Source: Persephonella sp.
Lineage (GTDB): Bacteria; Aquificota; Aquificia; Aquificales; Hydrogenothermaceae
Assembly: GCF_027023985.1 (NCBI RefSeq)
Contig: NZ_JALVTW010000010.1
Span: forward strand, 1 to 64,000
Direction of reading: 5' to 3'
DNA length: 64,000 bases
A program made the translations under genes and the position numbers. Below are positions 1 through 9,187 of this stretch, piece by piece. Under the pieces are notes generated by a model. The model had not been told where the DNA came from, made no database searches, and saw nothing but the letters and a program-made list of their open reading frames with translations. Each line of letters begins with the position of its first letter. The first letter of the stretch is position 1.

Positions 1-359
1 GCTACTTTTGCAGCTTTGTATCTGGCAAGCATAGCCCCTAAAACAAGAATTGAGGCTCTCATTTTGCTAACAAGCTCATAGGGTGCCTCAAAGGAAGGCA
101 TTTTGCCATGGGAAAAAATAAATCTATGTGGTTGAAGTTCTTCAACCTGAATTCCTATATGTTCAAGGAGTTCTTTCATTGTGGAGATATCAAGCAGGTC
201 AGGGACATTTTCAAGAATTACAGGTTCATCAGACAGGATAGTAGCTGCCATACAGGGCAAAGCAGCATTTTTTGCACCTGATATTTCAACTACTCCCCTC
301 AGGTCTTTTTGACCTTCTATCTCTAAATATTCAATCATTCCTTCCTGTGATTTAAGCAT
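1..359 (-). CDS. murA: UDP-N-acetylglucosamine 1-carboxyvinyltransferase, N-terminal part (cut by window edge)
   Basis: MurA makes the first committed precursor of peptidoglycan by transferring enolpyruvate from PEP to UDP-GlcNAc in the cytoplasm. I read the minus strand by hand: about 119 residues are present, with the family's early motifs LRGVVEISGAKNAALPCM near residues 20-37 and SKMRASILVLGAMLAR near residue 97. The catalytic Cys lies beyond the window. The chosen ATG at 359 has GGAG seven bases upstream and overlaps the prmC stop as TAATG. A second ATG at 338, closely behind AGGAAGG, would give the shorter start MIEYLEIEG. It is the last visible gene of the rpsB-to-murA operon, translationally coupled to prmC. 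Confidence 0.93.
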   Translation of the reverse strand, partial: MLKSQEGMIEYLEIEGQKDLRGVVEISGAKNAALPCMAATILSDEPVILENVPDLLDISTMKELLEHIGIQVEELQPHRFIFSHGKMPSFEAPYELVSKMRASILVLGAMLARYKAAKV

Positions 360-1195
360 TATCTTTCTCCTATTACTACTCTATCATGTCCCTGATAGTC
401 TTTTATTATTGATACTTTAAATCCTTTATTCTCAAGGAGTTTTTTTACGTATTCTCCCTGTCTGTAGCCAATCTCAAAGGCAAAAAAGCCTTTTTCTTTC
501 AGGTAGTTAATACCCTCGTTTATAATCCTTTCGTAAAATTCTGTCCCCTCTTTACCTGCAATCAGAGCTTCTATAGGCTCTTTTTTTACTTCTTCTTCAA
601 GGGTTTCGTATTCTTCCTGGGCTATATAAGGTGGATTTGAAACTATAAAATCAAATTTTATGTCCGGAATGTTCTCAAACAGATTACTTTTTATAATTAT
701 AAACCTGTCAAGAACATTATTTATTTTAGCATTTAAGGCTGAAAGCTGCAGGGCTTTTTCTGATATATCAACACCATACATGATTAGATTTGGTCTGTTT
801 TTAAGCAGTGCTATTGATATTGCTCCTGAGCCTATTCCTATCTCAAGACCAATTGTTTTTTTATTTTCCGGAATTCTTTTTAGAACTTCTTCAACAAGAA
901 GCTCTGTTTCTGGCCTTGGGATTAAAACTCCTTCTTCAATTTTTAGCTTTATGTTAAAAAATTCTTTTTCCCCTAAAATATATCCAAGGGGATATCTTTC
1001 TGCCCTTTTTTCTATTAGGGAAAAGAATTTCCTTTTTTCCTCAGTTGATAGGTATTTATCTTTTTCTATGATTAATTTCCAGCGGGGTATGTTTAAAACT
1101 TTTGACAAAATTAGATGTGTGTCTGTTACTGGTGTTTTTACACCAGCTTCTTTAAGCCTTTTTACCCCTTGCTCAATAGCCTCTTTAATTTTCAT
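359..1195 (-). CDS. prmC: Release factor N5-glutamine methyltransferase
   Basis: PrmC (HemK) methylates the Gln of the GGQ motif in release factors RF1 and RF2 using S-adenosylmethionine, raising termination efficiency. The 278-residue length is normal. An N-terminal helical domain is followed by the Rossmann methyltransferase fold with the SAM glycine-rich loop GLEIGIGSGAISIAL near residue 115 and the diagnostic NPPY motif in FIVSNPPYIAQEEYE near residue 190, which places the substrate Gln. It overlaps the upstream rlmI-like gene by four bases and murA by one, so it is in one transcript. One of its expected substrates, prfA, lies elsewhere in this window at 33666-34751 rather than next to it, unlike many bacteria. 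Confidence 0.95.
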   Translation of the reverse strand: MKIKEAIEQGVKRLKEAGVKTPVTDTHLILSKVLNIPRWKLIIEKDKYLSTEEKRKFFSLIEKRAERYPLGYILGEKEFFNIKLKIEEGVLIPRPETELLVEEVLKRIPENKKTIGLEIGIGSGAISIALLKNRPNLIMYGVDISEKALQLSALNAKINNVLDRFIIIKSNLFENIPDIKFDFIVSNPPYIAQEEYETLEEEVKKEPIEALIAGKEGTEFYERIINEGINYLKEKGFFAFEIGYRQGEYVKKLLENKGFKVSIIKDYQGHDRVVIGER

Positions 1196-2346
1196 CTTTT
1201 CTGGACTAATAATCCCTTAAGATATAGTGTGTTTGGCATATTTATTACTGCCGGATGGTCTTTGTCCTGATACATAAATTCCTTTATTTCAAGAATATCT
1301 CCTGTTATTGCAGCACTGGAAGTTGTAAGGTCTATCAAATCCTGCATGGAGATATGATGTGAACAGGAAAATACAGCAAGATAGCCTTTTGGATTTAGTA
1401 TTTTCAGGCTGTTTACTATTAAATATTTAAAACCTCTTAGTGCTCCCTGCCTTTCATGTCTGCTTTTTGCAAATGATGGAGGGTCAACAATAATCAGGTC
1501 ATAGCTGTCTGTTTCATTTTTGAGAAAATCAAATGCATCCTCTTTGATAATTTGAAAGTTGTTTATTCCGTTTAAACGGCAATTTTCCTGAACCTGATTT
1601 AAAGCAAGGTCTGATACATCAACAAACTTTATAAAATCTGCCCCTTTTTTGCCGCAATAAATTCCAAAACCACCTGCATTTGAGAATAAATCAAGGACTT
1701 TAAAGCCTGTCTGGACATACTCAGAAACCAGTTTCCTGTTTTTTCTCTGATCAAGGTAAAATCCTGTTTTCTGGCCTTCTTTCAGATAAACGCTAAAGTT
1801 TATGTTGTTTTCTGTTATTAAAATTTTATCCGGAATACTGCCATACAGAACTTTATTTTCTGTGGTAAGCCCCTCTTTTTTTCTCACTTTTTCATCGGAT
1901 TTATCTATTATTCCTTCTGGGGATAGGGTTTCTATAAATGTATCAAGTATAAGATGGCGGAAATTTTCCATTCCTGCTGTGTTTATCTGGATTGCAATAT
2001 AGCCGTTATAAAAGTCTGCTATCAGTCCGGGGAGTAAATCTGCTTCTGAGTGGATTATACGGTAGGCATTGGTTATGGTCTTTAGATGCTTTCTTTGATT
2101 AATAGCCTCTTTTATTCTCCTCTTGATGAGACTGTTTATGTCTGTTTTTTCAAAGGATAAAATTCTGACTGTTATTTTGCTGTCTGGATTTATATATCCA
2201 GTGGCAAGATATTCGTTGCCAATATAGATATCAACTATTTCACCGGCTTTGATATCCGGTAGTTTTTTGATTTCGTTTTTGTATATCCAGAGATTTTTTT
2301 GTTTGATTTTTGGGAGAGCCGATTTTTTCAGAATTATTTTTTTCAT
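1192..2346 (-). CDS. Class I rRNA methyltransferase, RlmI/YccW type (PUA + SAM domain)
   Basis: The 384-residue protein has an N-terminal PUA-like RNA-binding domain (about residues 1-75), a central EEHEE-like domain and a C-terminal SAM methyltransferase fold. That fold contains VLDLFSNAGGFGIYCGKKGA near residue 220, the catalytic-type IVDPPSFAKSR near residue 286, and FSCSHHIS near residue 327 with the Cys used by 5-methylcytosine enzymes. By family it most likely methylates 23S rRNA (E. coli RlmI modifies C1962); the exact target here is inferred. It follows infB after a 39-base gap holding a hairpin and overlaps prmC by four bases (ATGA-type coupling). Confidence 0.88.
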   Translation of the reverse strand: MKKIILKKSALPKIKQKNLWIYKNEIKKLPDIKAGEIVDIYIGNEYLATGYINPDSKITVRILSFEKTDINSLIKRRIKEAINQRKHLKTITNAYRIIHSEADLLPGLIADFYNGYIAIQINTAGMENFRHLILDTFIETLSPEGIIDKSDEKVRKKEGLTTENKVLYGSIPDKILITENNINFSVYLKEGQKTGFYLDQRKNRKLVSEYVQTGFKVLDLFSNAGGFGIYCGKKGADFIKFVDVSDLALNQVQENCRLNGINNFQIIKEDAFDFLKNETDSYDLIIVDPPSFAKSRHERQGALRGFKYLIVNSLKILNPKGYLAVFSCSHHISMQDLIDLTTSSAAITGDILEIKEFMYQDKDHPAVINMPNTLYLKGLLVQKR

Positions 2347-2357
2347 TTTGTAGATAT

Positions 2358-2380
2358 GGAAGGGGAAAACTCCCCCTTCC
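2358..2380 (-). terminator. Strong hairpin between infB and the rlmI-like gene
   Basis: Perfect 8-bp stem GGAAGGGG/CCCCTTCC with a 7-base loop lies directly after the infB stop on the minus strand. No T run follows on that strand, so it may be a processing or mRNA-stabilising hairpin, or a weak attenuator, rather than a full intrinsic terminator. Confidence 0.45.
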
Positions 2381-2385
2381 TGTTG

Positions 2386-5058
2386 TTATTCTTTTTTCTC
2401 TTTTACGATTTCGTAAGATTCTATAATATCTCCGGGCTTGACGTCGTTAAAGTCTTTTAACATCACTCCACATTCATATCCTTTTGCCACTTCTTTCACG
2501 TCCTCTTTAAATCTTTTGAGGGATGCTATCTCTCCATCGTATATAACAACGCCATCTCTAACCAGTCTGGCTTTTGCATTTCTTCTTATAACCCCTTCTG
2601 TAACAATACATCCTGCAACTGTCCCAACACCTTTAATTCTGAATATCTGTTTAACTTCGCATGTTCCAAGGAATTGCTCTCTTTCTTCAGGTTCAAGCAT
2701 TCCTTTAAGGGCTTTTTCCATATCTTCAATAAGGTCGTAGATAATACCATAAACCCTGATATCTACCCCTTCCTCTTCTGCGGCTTTTCTTGCTGCTGCA
2801 TCCGGTCTTACGTTAAAACCAAGTATGATTGCATTAGATGCAGCTGCCAGCATAACATCACTTTCTGTAATTCTTCCTATACCGCTATGGATTACGTTTA
2901 TGCTAACATCCTCAAATTTTTCTGATAATTCCTCCAAGGATTTGAGTATTGCTTCAAGTGAACCCTGAACGTCAGCTTTAACAATGATATTAACCTCTTT
3001 TTCTCCTGCAAGGCTTTCAAAATGCATTCTGGCTCTTTTGGCTTGAAGCTCTTCTTCTCTTTTTCTTAGTCTCTGTTCTGCAAGCTGTCTTGCTTCCCTT
3101 TCTGAAGGTTTGACTATGAATTTATCCCCTGCCTGTGGAACATCATTAAATCCTAAGATTTCCACAGGAGTTCCAGGACCAGCTTCCTTAAGCTGATTAC
3201 CCCTTTCATCAAACATTGCACGGACTTTACCCCATGTGTATCCGGCAACAAAGTAATCACCCTGATGGAGAGTTCCGTTTTCTATAAGAACTGTTGCAAC
3301 AGGACCCTTTTTAGGATCAAGTTTTGATTCTATTACTGTTCCAATTGCTGGTTTGTTTGGGTTTGCTTTCAGATCAAGTATTTCAGCCACAAGAAGTATA
3401 TTTTCAAGGAGTTCTTCAACATTCTGTCCTGTTTTTGCAGAAACAGGAACCATTATGATATCTCCGCCCCATTCTTCCGGGATAAGACCGTATTGGGATA
3501 ATTCTCTTTTTACCCTTTCAGGGTCAGCACCCGGTTTGTCTATCTTGTTTATTGCAACAATTATAGGAACATCGGCATTTTTTGCGTGGTTTATAGCCTC
3601 TATTGTTTGCGGTTTTACTCCATCATCTGCAGCAACAACAAGGACTGCTATATCTGCAACTTTAGAACCTCTTGCTCTAAGGGTTGTAAATGCTTCATGT
3701 CCCGGGGTGTCAAGGAAAGTAATTTCTTTACCATTTGGTAATTGTATTTTATAGGCACCTATATGCTGTGTAATTCCGCCTTTTTCCCTTGCTGCTACGT
3801 CTGTTTTCCTTATGGTGTCAAGGAGTGTTGTTTTTCCATGATCAACATGACCCATTACAGTAACAACAGGAGGCCTTTCTACAAGCTCACCTTCTTCCTC
3901 TTCTTCTCCAAGTATTTTTGCTTTTTCTTCTTCAGGAAGTTCTTCTACTATAGATACCTCTTCTCCTTCCTTCTGTATTTCTGCTAAAAAGCCATGTTCT
4001 TCTGCTATCTGAAGTGCTACTTCTGGGTCTATAGTCTGGTTTACTGAAGCAAGTATTCCTTTTTTGAGCAGGTCTGCCATTATTTGGTTAACAGGCAGGT
4101 CAAGTATCTCTGCCAGTTCCCTGACGGTAACGACTTCTGGAATAATTGCAATTTTAAGCTCTTCCTCTTCCTTGGTTGCTGTTTCTGGTTTTTTCTCTTC
4201 TTCTTTCTTTTTCTTCTTCTTTTTCTTTTTCTTAGGTTGTGCACCCATTAACTTTTTGAGTGCTTCTAATTCTGCCTTTTCTTCTTTGCTTAATTTTATC
4301 TTTTCTTTTTCTGAGATTTGTTCTTTTACTTCTGTAATTTCTTCAGGTTTCTCTTCTTTTTTGGGTTTTGGTGCTGGTTTTGGTTTAGGTTTCTCTACTT
4401 TTTCCACAGGTGGTTTTCTTTCAAATTTTTTCTTCAGTTTTTCTTCTTTTTTAGCTACAGGTCTTTTAGCAGGTTTTTCCCCAGCAATTGTCTTTTCTTT
4501 TACCGGTGGTTTTTCTTCAACAGCAGGTGGTTTCTTTTCTACTTTTGGCTTTTCTATTTTTTCTTCAATAGGTTTTTCTACTTTTTCAGGTTGTGGTTTT
4601 TTTTCTTTTTTCTCTTTTTCTAATTTTTCTTTTTTAAGGGCTTCTTTTTTCTCTTTTTCAAGCTCTTTTTTCCTTTCTTCTTCTTTTCTTGCTTTTTCTT
4701 TGAGATATTCTTTTATTTTTTCTACCTGCTGTGGTGTTACTTCTGTGAAACTGCTGATTTCTCCTTCATACCCTATAGCCCTTAATGCTTCAACTGCTTC
4801 TTCGTGGGATATATTTAAATTATGTGCCATATCCCATACTTTTATGCCTTCTTTTTTCCCTTCCTTTTCTTCCACCTTCTCTTCCACAGCTACCGGTGCT
4901 TCTCCGAGAACATCTCTTAACAGGGTAACCACTTCTTCATCTATTTTGGTAGATGGTGATTTTATTTTTGTTCCTGTAAGGTTTTGAATCTCTTCAGCAA
5001 GCTGTTTCCAAGTCATTCCAAATTCTTTAGCAAGGTCTGATATCTTAACCTTTGACAA
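2386..5058 (-). CDS. infB: Translation initiation factor IF-2
   Basis: IF-2 is the GTPase that brings fMet-tRNA to the 30S subunit and promotes subunit joining. The 890-residue protein starts with an IF2_N domain, then has a very K/E/P-rich linker (about residues 105-295) and a second IF2_N-like segment (about 310-355). The GTPase domain follows, with G1 GHVDHGKT, G3 DTPGHEAF and G4 NKID, then the C-terminal beta-barrel and fMet-tRNA-binding domains. The start is TTG at 5058: AGGAGG lies nine bases upstream and is itself made by the last codons of the preceding ylxR/Q gene. It belongs to the rimP-nusA-ylx-infB block conserved across bacteria; rbfA and truB do not follow here. Confidence 0.97.
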   Translation of the reverse strand: MSKVKISDLAKEFGMTWKQLAEEIQNLTGTKIKSPSTKIDEEVVTLLRDVLGEAPVAVEEKVEEKEGKKEGIKVWDMAHNLNISHEEAVEALRAIGYEGEISSFTEVTPQQVEKIKEYLKEKARKEEERKKELEKEKKEALKKEKLEKEKKEKKPQPEKVEKPIEEKIEKPKVEKKPPAVEEKPPVKEKTIAGEKPAKRPVAKKEEKLKKKFERKPPVEKVEKPKPKPAPKPKKEEKPEEITEVKEQISEKEKIKLSKEEKAELEALKKLMGAQPKKKKKKKKKKEEEKKPETATKEEEELKIAIIPEVVTVRELAEILDLPVNQIMADLLKKGILASVNQTIDPEVALQIAEEHGFLAEIQKEGEEVSIVEELPEEEKAKILGEEEEEGELVERPPVVTVMGHVDHGKTTLLDTIRKTDVAAREKGGITQHIGAYKIQLPNGKEITFLDTPGHEAFTTLRARGSKVADIAVLVVAADDGVKPQTIEAINHAKNADVPIIVAINKIDKPGADPERVKRELSQYGLIPEEWGGDIIMVPVSAKTGQNVEELLENILLVAEILDLKANPNKPAIGTVIESKLDPKKGPVATVLIENGTLHQGDYFVAGYTWGKVRAMFDERGNQLKEAGPGTPVEILGFNDVPQAGDKFIVKPSEREARQLAEQRLRKREEELQAKRARMHFESLAGEKEVNIIVKADVQGSLEAILKSLEELSEKFEDVSINVIHSGIGRITESDVMLAAASNAIILGFNVRPDAAARKAAEEEGVDIRVYGIIYDLIEDMEKALKGMLEPEEREQFLGTCEVKQIFRIKGVGTVAGCIVTEGVIRRNAKARLVRDGVVIYDGEIASLKRFKEDVKEVAKGYECGVMLKDFNDVKPGDIIESYEIVKEKKE

Positions 5059-5064
5059 ATTACA

Positions 5065-5610
5065 TTACCTCCTTTCAAGCTCAAAGTATTGAGCAATTAA
5101 ACCTTTTAATTTTAAACCAAATTTATTAAGAGGGACAAATATTATTCCCACTTCTTTCTTTCCTATAAATTTACCCAGTTGTTCCTTTGTAAATAACTGA
5201 TAAAACTCAGTATTTCTTTCTCTTAAAATATTCCTTTTTGTTCTTTCTGCTATATCTTCTGCTATAATCAAGAATCCTTTTTTCCCTTTTTTCAGTTCTT
5301 TTTCTGTATCTTCATATCCTATTTTTATAAGCCTACCTCTCCAGCCTATCTGGATTAGACTTATTATTTGCTTTAGTAATGCCTGTTTTATTTCTTCTTT
5401 TTCCTTTTTCATGAGCTTTTTGAATTTTTTTGTTGAAATACATGAGGGGCAGATATAAACCCCTCTTCCTCCTTTCTTTTTTAGAATATCAGGTTCTTTG
5501 GTTTTCTGGACAAACCTTATAAGCTGATATTTAGGTCTTTTTTTTTTACAGATTATACAGGTTCTTACCGGCTTATTCTCCTGCTCTCGGTAATTGTTGT
5601 AATCTTTCAA
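5065..5610 (-). CDS. YlxR (DUF448) fused to a YlxQ/L7Ae-like RNA-binding domain
   Basis: Two small RNA-binding families normally encoded as neighbours between nusA and infB appear here as one 181-residue protein. Residues about 15-70 match YlxR, with RTCIICKKKRP, the signature GGRGVYICPSC and a Cys pair at each end. Residues about 80-180 match the L7Ae/YlxQ fold, with IAEDIAERTKRNIL and LFTKEQLGKFIGK. A TTG start at 5610 sits behind GAGGAAG and overlaps the nusA 3' end by 38 bases. YlxR has been linked to RNase P and transcription control in some bacteria; the role here is inferred only from family. The last codons (AGG AGG TAA) double as the infB ribosome binding site. Confidence 0.88.
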   Translation of the reverse strand: MKDYNNYREQENKPVRTCIICKKKRPKYQLIRFVQKTKEPDILKKKGGRGVYICPSCISTKKFKKLMKKEKEEIKQALLKQIISLIQIGWRGRLIKIGYEDTEKELKKGKKGFLIIAEDIAERTKRNILRERNTEFYQLFTKEQLGKFIGKKEVGIIFVPLNKFGLKLKGLIAQYFELERR

Positions 5611-6694
5611 AATCTTCCTCGCTTAGTATATCTATATGCCAGCCTGTAAGTTTGTGGGCTAATTTTGCGTTTATTCCTCCTTTTCCTATAGCAAGAGATA
5701 GTTCATTTCTTGGGACAGCTACTTCTATTCTCTTTTCATCTTCCAGTAATCTCCATTTTGTTGGTTTTGCAGGGGATAATGCTCTCATCACAAATACTGC
5801 CGGGTCAGGATCCCATTGAATTACATCTATTTTTTCTCCTGATAGTTCATTTGTAACATTTTGAATTCTACTTCCTTTTAAACCAACAACCACACCAACA
5901 GGGTCTATATTTTTGTCCTTAGAATAAACAGCAACTTTTGCCCTTTCTCCCGGTTCTCTGGCAATAGCTTTTATTTCTATTTCTCCTTCCTGTATCTCTG
6001 GAACCTCAATTTCAAGTAGTTTTCCAAGGAAGTTTGGATGGGTTCTTGAAAGTATAACAAGTGGTTTATCCCTATCTATTGGGTGTATATATCTTTTTAC
6101 TCTACCTTTTTCATATACCGGGAATGAGCCATCTTTTATAACTTTTAGAATAAGTGCTCTTATTCTGTCTCCTATTTTATATTTTTCTTTTTTAATCTGT
6201 TCTTCTTCTGGTAAAATTGCTTCTACTCTACCAAGGTCTACAATAATATCTCCGTTTTCAAATCTTCTAACTGTTCCGGTAACCACTTTACCTTCTAAAT
6301 CTTTGAATTCTTTAAATAGTATATTTTTCTCAACTTTTGCAACTTTATGGGTAATAACTTCCTTTGCAGCATTTAGGGCTATTCTTCCTAAATCCTCAAG
6401 GCTGAGGGGAACATCTATATACTTTCCTATATCTGCATTTGGGTCATATTTTTTTGCTTCTTCAAGGGTTATATCCCTTTTGGGATTTTCTATAAATGGG
6501 GAAACTCTTTTTCTAAGATATACCTTTAGCTCGTCATTTTCTTTATCAAAAACTACCCTAACGTTATCTCTATATCCGTACTCTTTTTGAACAGCTGTTT
6601 TTATCCCATCTATAAGTGCCTTTTCTATAATATCTTCAGGCACATTTTTTTCTTTTGCTACTGCTTCTATTACATTTTTTAGTTTTACCGGCAT
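5573..6694 (-). CDS. nusA: Transcription termination/antitermination factor NusA
   Basis: NusA binds RNA polymerase and RNA and modulates pausing, termination and antitermination. The 373-residue protein has the N-terminal polymerase-binding domain (about 1-125), an S1 domain (about 130-200, DLEGKVVTGTVRRFENGDI) and two KH domains (about 200-345) including VGLKGSRIQNVTNELSGEKI and LAIGKGGINAKLAHKLTGW. It lacks the acidic repeats found after KH2 in E. coli, as is usual outside Proteobacteria. It sits one base after rimP and overlaps ylxR/Q by 38 bases, so tight translational coupling is likely. Confidence 0.96.
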   Translation of the reverse strand: MPVKLKNVIEAVAKEKNVPEDIIEKALIDGIKTAVQKEYGYRDNVRVVFDKENDELKVYLRKRVSPFIENPKRDITLEEAKKYDPNADIGKYIDVPLSLEDLGRIALNAAKEVITHKVAKVEKNILFKEFKDLEGKVVTGTVRRFENGDIIVDLGRVEAILPEEEQIKKEKYKIGDRIRALILKVIKDGSFPVYEKGRVKRYIHPIDRDKPLVILSRTHPNFLGKLLEIEVPEIQEGEIEIKAIAREPGERAKVAVYSKDKNIDPVGVVVGLKGSRIQNVTNELSGEKIDVIQWDPDPAVFVMRALSPAKPTKWRLLEDEKRIEVAVPRNELSLAIGKGGINAKLAHKLTGWHIDILSEEDFERLQQLPRAGE

Positions 6695-6695
6695 T

Positions 6696-7166
6696 TTATC
6701 TCTCTCCGTCTAATTTAAACTCTAAATTTGTTTTTGATATTTTTTCCAGAGGTATTTTTATTATTTCTCCCTCTGTTTCTAAAAGGACATTATCGTCCTC
6801 TAACCCCTGTAAAACCCCCTCATAAACATTCTTACCCTCTTCTATCGGCTCAGATAAAACTATCTTTACATCTCTACCTTTGAAAATGTCATACTCTTCT
6901 TTATTTTTTAGTTTTCTATCAAGTCCCGGCGATGAGACTTCTAATATATAGGAAACAGGTATTAAATCCTCTATATCCAGTAATGCTCCTATTCTGCGGC
7001 TAATCCATTCACAGTCTTCTATACTTGTTCCTTCTGGATTATAAACATATATACGTAAAACAGGCTTTCCTGCTGTTATATACTCAACATCAACCAGTTT
7101 TAAACCCCTTTCCTCAATAAGAGGCTGTAAAAGTTCCTTCACCCTTTCAATAATCTGTTCTTTCAA
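6696..7166 (-). CDS. rimP: Ribosome maturation factor RimP
   Basis: RimP helps assemble the 30S subunit. The 156-residue protein shows the family core: LVDVEYITAGKPVLRIYVY near residue 24, CEWISRRIGALLDIEDLIP near residue 53, and the signature LEVSSPGLDRKLK near residue 77. The C-terminal SH3-like half contains VYEGVLQGLEDDNVLLE. The start is TTG at 7166. It leads the rimP-nusA-ylxR/Q-infB sub-cluster, the standard bacterial order, 68 bases after frr. Confidence 0.94.
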   Translation of the reverse strand: MKEQIIERVKELLQPLIEERGLKLVDVEYITAGKPVLRIYVYNPEGTSIEDCEWISRRIGALLDIEDLIPVSYILEVSSPGLDRKLKNKEEYDIFKGRDVKIVLSEPIEEGKNVYEGVLQGLEDDNVLLETEGEIIKIPLEKISKTNLEFKLDGER

Positions 7167-7234
7167 ATCTACATTACCCCAAATTAATTTTTTCAGGATT
7201 AAATATAAGAATTTTGTAGGGAAATTTCAAAGGA

Positions 7235-7789
7235 TTAGAGGGAAAGTACCTCTTCCTCTTTTTGCTCGGCCAATTGATTAATCTGTTGTATATATTTATC
7301 TGTTATTTTTTGGAGTTGTTCTAAAGCTTTTTTAACTTCGTCTTCAGAAAATCCTTCTTTTTTGAGTTCTTCAAGTCTTTCTTTATCATCTCTTCTGACA
7401 TTTCTAACAGCAATACGGGCTTCTTCAGCAAGTTTACCTATAAATTTAACTATTTCTTTTCTTCTTTCTTCTGTCATAGGAGGCAGGATGAGTCTTATTA
7501 TATTTCCTTCTGTTTGAGGGTTTGCACCTATATTTGCCTCTTTTAATGCTTTTTCTATTAACGGAATTGCATTTTGATCCCAGGCCTGAATAACTATCTG
7601 GGAAGGCTCAGGTATTGTTATTGTTGCAAGCTGTTTTATTGGCATCTCAACGCCATAATAATCAACTTTTATATTTTCAACTATTGCTGTTGATGCTCTT
7701 GATGTTCTAATACCTGCAAGTTCTTCTTTAAATTTTTCAACTGCTTTTTTCATTCTGGATTCTGCATCTTTGAGATATTCCTGTATCAT
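7235..7789 (-). CDS. frr: Ribosome recycling factor
   Basis: RRF splits post-termination ribosomes together with EF-G. The length of 184 residues is exactly typical, and the sequence shows ELAGIRTSRAS near residue 23, ATITIPEPSQIVIQAWD near residue 55 and LILPPMTEERRKEIVK near residue 102, all in family positions. An AGGAGG-type site lies upstream of the ATG. It follows pyrH in the order rpsB-tsf-pyrH-frr that is standard in bacteria. Confidence 0.96.
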   Translation of the reverse strand: MIQEYLKDAESRMKKAVEKFKEELAGIRTSRASTAIVENIKVDYYGVEMPIKQLATITIPEPSQIVIQAWDQNAIPLIEKALKEANIGANPQTEGNIIRLILPPMTEERRKEIVKFIGKLAEEARIAVRNVRRDDKERLEELKKEGFSEDEVKKALEQLQKITDKYIQQINQLAEQKEEEVLSL

Positions 7790-7878
7790 CCCATCCTCCT
7801 TAATACTGATAAAGACTAATATTTTATTATAGCTTAAAATTTGGTAGAGGGTTTCTGCGAATGAAAATTAAGGTAGGG

Positions 7879-8589
7879 TTATTTAACGACAGAACCTATA
7901 GGCTCCCCAAGAAGAATTTTCATAAGGTTTCCTTTTTTCTTTATATTGAAAACTATGATTGGAAGGTTGTTTTCCATACAAAGTGTTAATGCTGTGTGAT
8001 CCATAACTTTGAGATTTTTATTTATTACATCAAGATAAGAGATTTCTTTAAGGAGTTTTGCATCAGGGTGTTTTACAGGGTCTTTGTCGTATATGCCATC
8101 AACTTTCGTTGCTTTTAATAAAACATCTGCTTTTATTTCTGTAGCTCTAAGGGCACCTGTTGTATCAGTAGTAAAAAATGGGCTTCCTGTCCCTGCTGCA
8201 AATATTACTATTCTTCCTTTTTCAAGGTGTCGTATAGCCCTTCTTCTAATATAAGGTTCAGCTATCTGCCTCATTTCTATGGCAGACATTACTCTGGTTG
8301 GGACATCTTTTTTCTCAAGGATATCCTGAAGTGCAAGGGCATTTATTACAGTGGCAAGCATTCCCATATAGTCTGCTGTTGCCCTATCCATTCCCATTGA
8401 GGAGCCTTTTACCCCTCTGAATATATTACCGCCGCCTATTACAATGGCTATTTCTGCTCCTATCTCATAAACAGATTTTATTTCTTCTGCCAGTTCATCA
8501 ATAAAAAGGGGATCAATCCCGTAGTCTTGATCCCCCATTAACGCTTCACCGGAAAGTTTCAAAAGAACTCTTTTGTATTTGAGTCCCAA
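7879..8589 (-). CDS. pyrH: UMP kinase
   Basis: UMP kinase phosphorylates UMP to UDP for pyrimidine nucleotide synthesis; the bacterial type is a hexamer of the amino-acid-kinase fold. The 236 residues include [14 protein letters not shown] at the N-terminus, [11 protein letters not shown] near residue 50, the [19 protein letters not shown] segment near residue 131 and [13 protein letters not shown] near residue 155. It lies four bases downstream of tsf, so it is in the same operon. Confidence 0.96.
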   Translation of the reverse strand: MGLKYKRVLLKLSGEALMGDQDYGIDPLFIDELAEEIKSVYEIGAEIAIVIGGGNIFRGVKGSSMGMDRATADYMGMLATVINALALQDILEKKDVPTRVMSAIEMRQIAEPYIRRRAIRHLEKGRIVIFAAGTGSPFFTTDTTGALRATEIKADVLLKATKVDGIYDKDPVKHPDAKLLKEISYLDVINKNLKVMDHTALTLCMENNLPIIVFNIKKKGNLMKILLGEPIGSVVK

Positions 8590-8593
8590 TTTC

Positions 8594-9187
8594 TTAGTCT
8601 CCGATTTCGTATCTTGTAAATCTTCTTACCTGAATGTTTTCTCCAAGTTTTGCAATGTATTCTTTAATAAGGTCTTCAACTGTTTTCTTATCATCTTTTA
8701 TGTATGGCTGCTCAAGAAGACAAACTTCTTTAAGGAATTTTTCAACTTTTCCTTCTGCTATTTTTTCTGCAATATGTTCTGGTTTCCCTTCAGCAAGTGC
8801 AGCTTCCCTTGCAATTTCCCCTTCTTTTTCTATAACTTCAGGAGGAACTGTATCTCTGCTTACATATTGGGGTTTCATTGCTGCAATCTGGAGTGCCAGC
8901 TCGTTTGCCAGCTCTTTGAAAACTTCGTTTCTTGCAACAAAGTCTGTTTCACAGTTGAGTTCCAGTAAAACACCAACTCTTCCACCTGCATGGATATAAG
9001 CGTGGATTATACCTTCTTTGGTTTCTCTACCTGCTTTTTTGGCAGCTTTTGCTATTCCTCTTTTTCTGAGAAGCTCAACAGCTTCTTCAAGGTTTCCACC
9101 TGTTTCTTCAAGGGCTTTTTTACATTCTAAAACACCTGCCCCTGTCATTTCTCTTAATGTTTTAACTAATTTTGCATCTACTGCCAT
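8594..9187 (-). CDS. tsf: Elongation factor Ts
   Basis: EF-Ts is the nucleotide exchange factor of EF-Tu. The protein has 197 residues, the short form found in many thermophiles. It shows the N-terminal UBA-like domain with [20 protein letters not shown] and the core motif [18 protein letters not shown] near residue 73 that contacts EF-Tu. It overlaps rpsB by one base (TAATG), giving tight coupling with ribosomal protein S2. Confidence 0.96.
   Translation of the reverse strand: MAVDAKLVKTLREMTGAGVLECKKALEETGGNLEEAVELLRKRGIAKAAKKAGRETKEGIIHAYIHAGGRVGVLLELNCETDFVARNEVFKELANELALQIAAMKPQYVSRDTVPPEVIEKEGEIAREAALAEGKPEHIAEKIAEGKVEKFLKEVCLLEQPYIKDDKKTVEDLIKEYIAKLGENIQVRRFTRYEIGD

Noticed and set aside
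4064-4987. Long open frame on the plus strand with runs of Phe and Ser
   Set aside because: It is the mirror image of the K/E-rich linker of infB (K/E codons read in reverse as F/S); no ribosome binding site or family resemblance.
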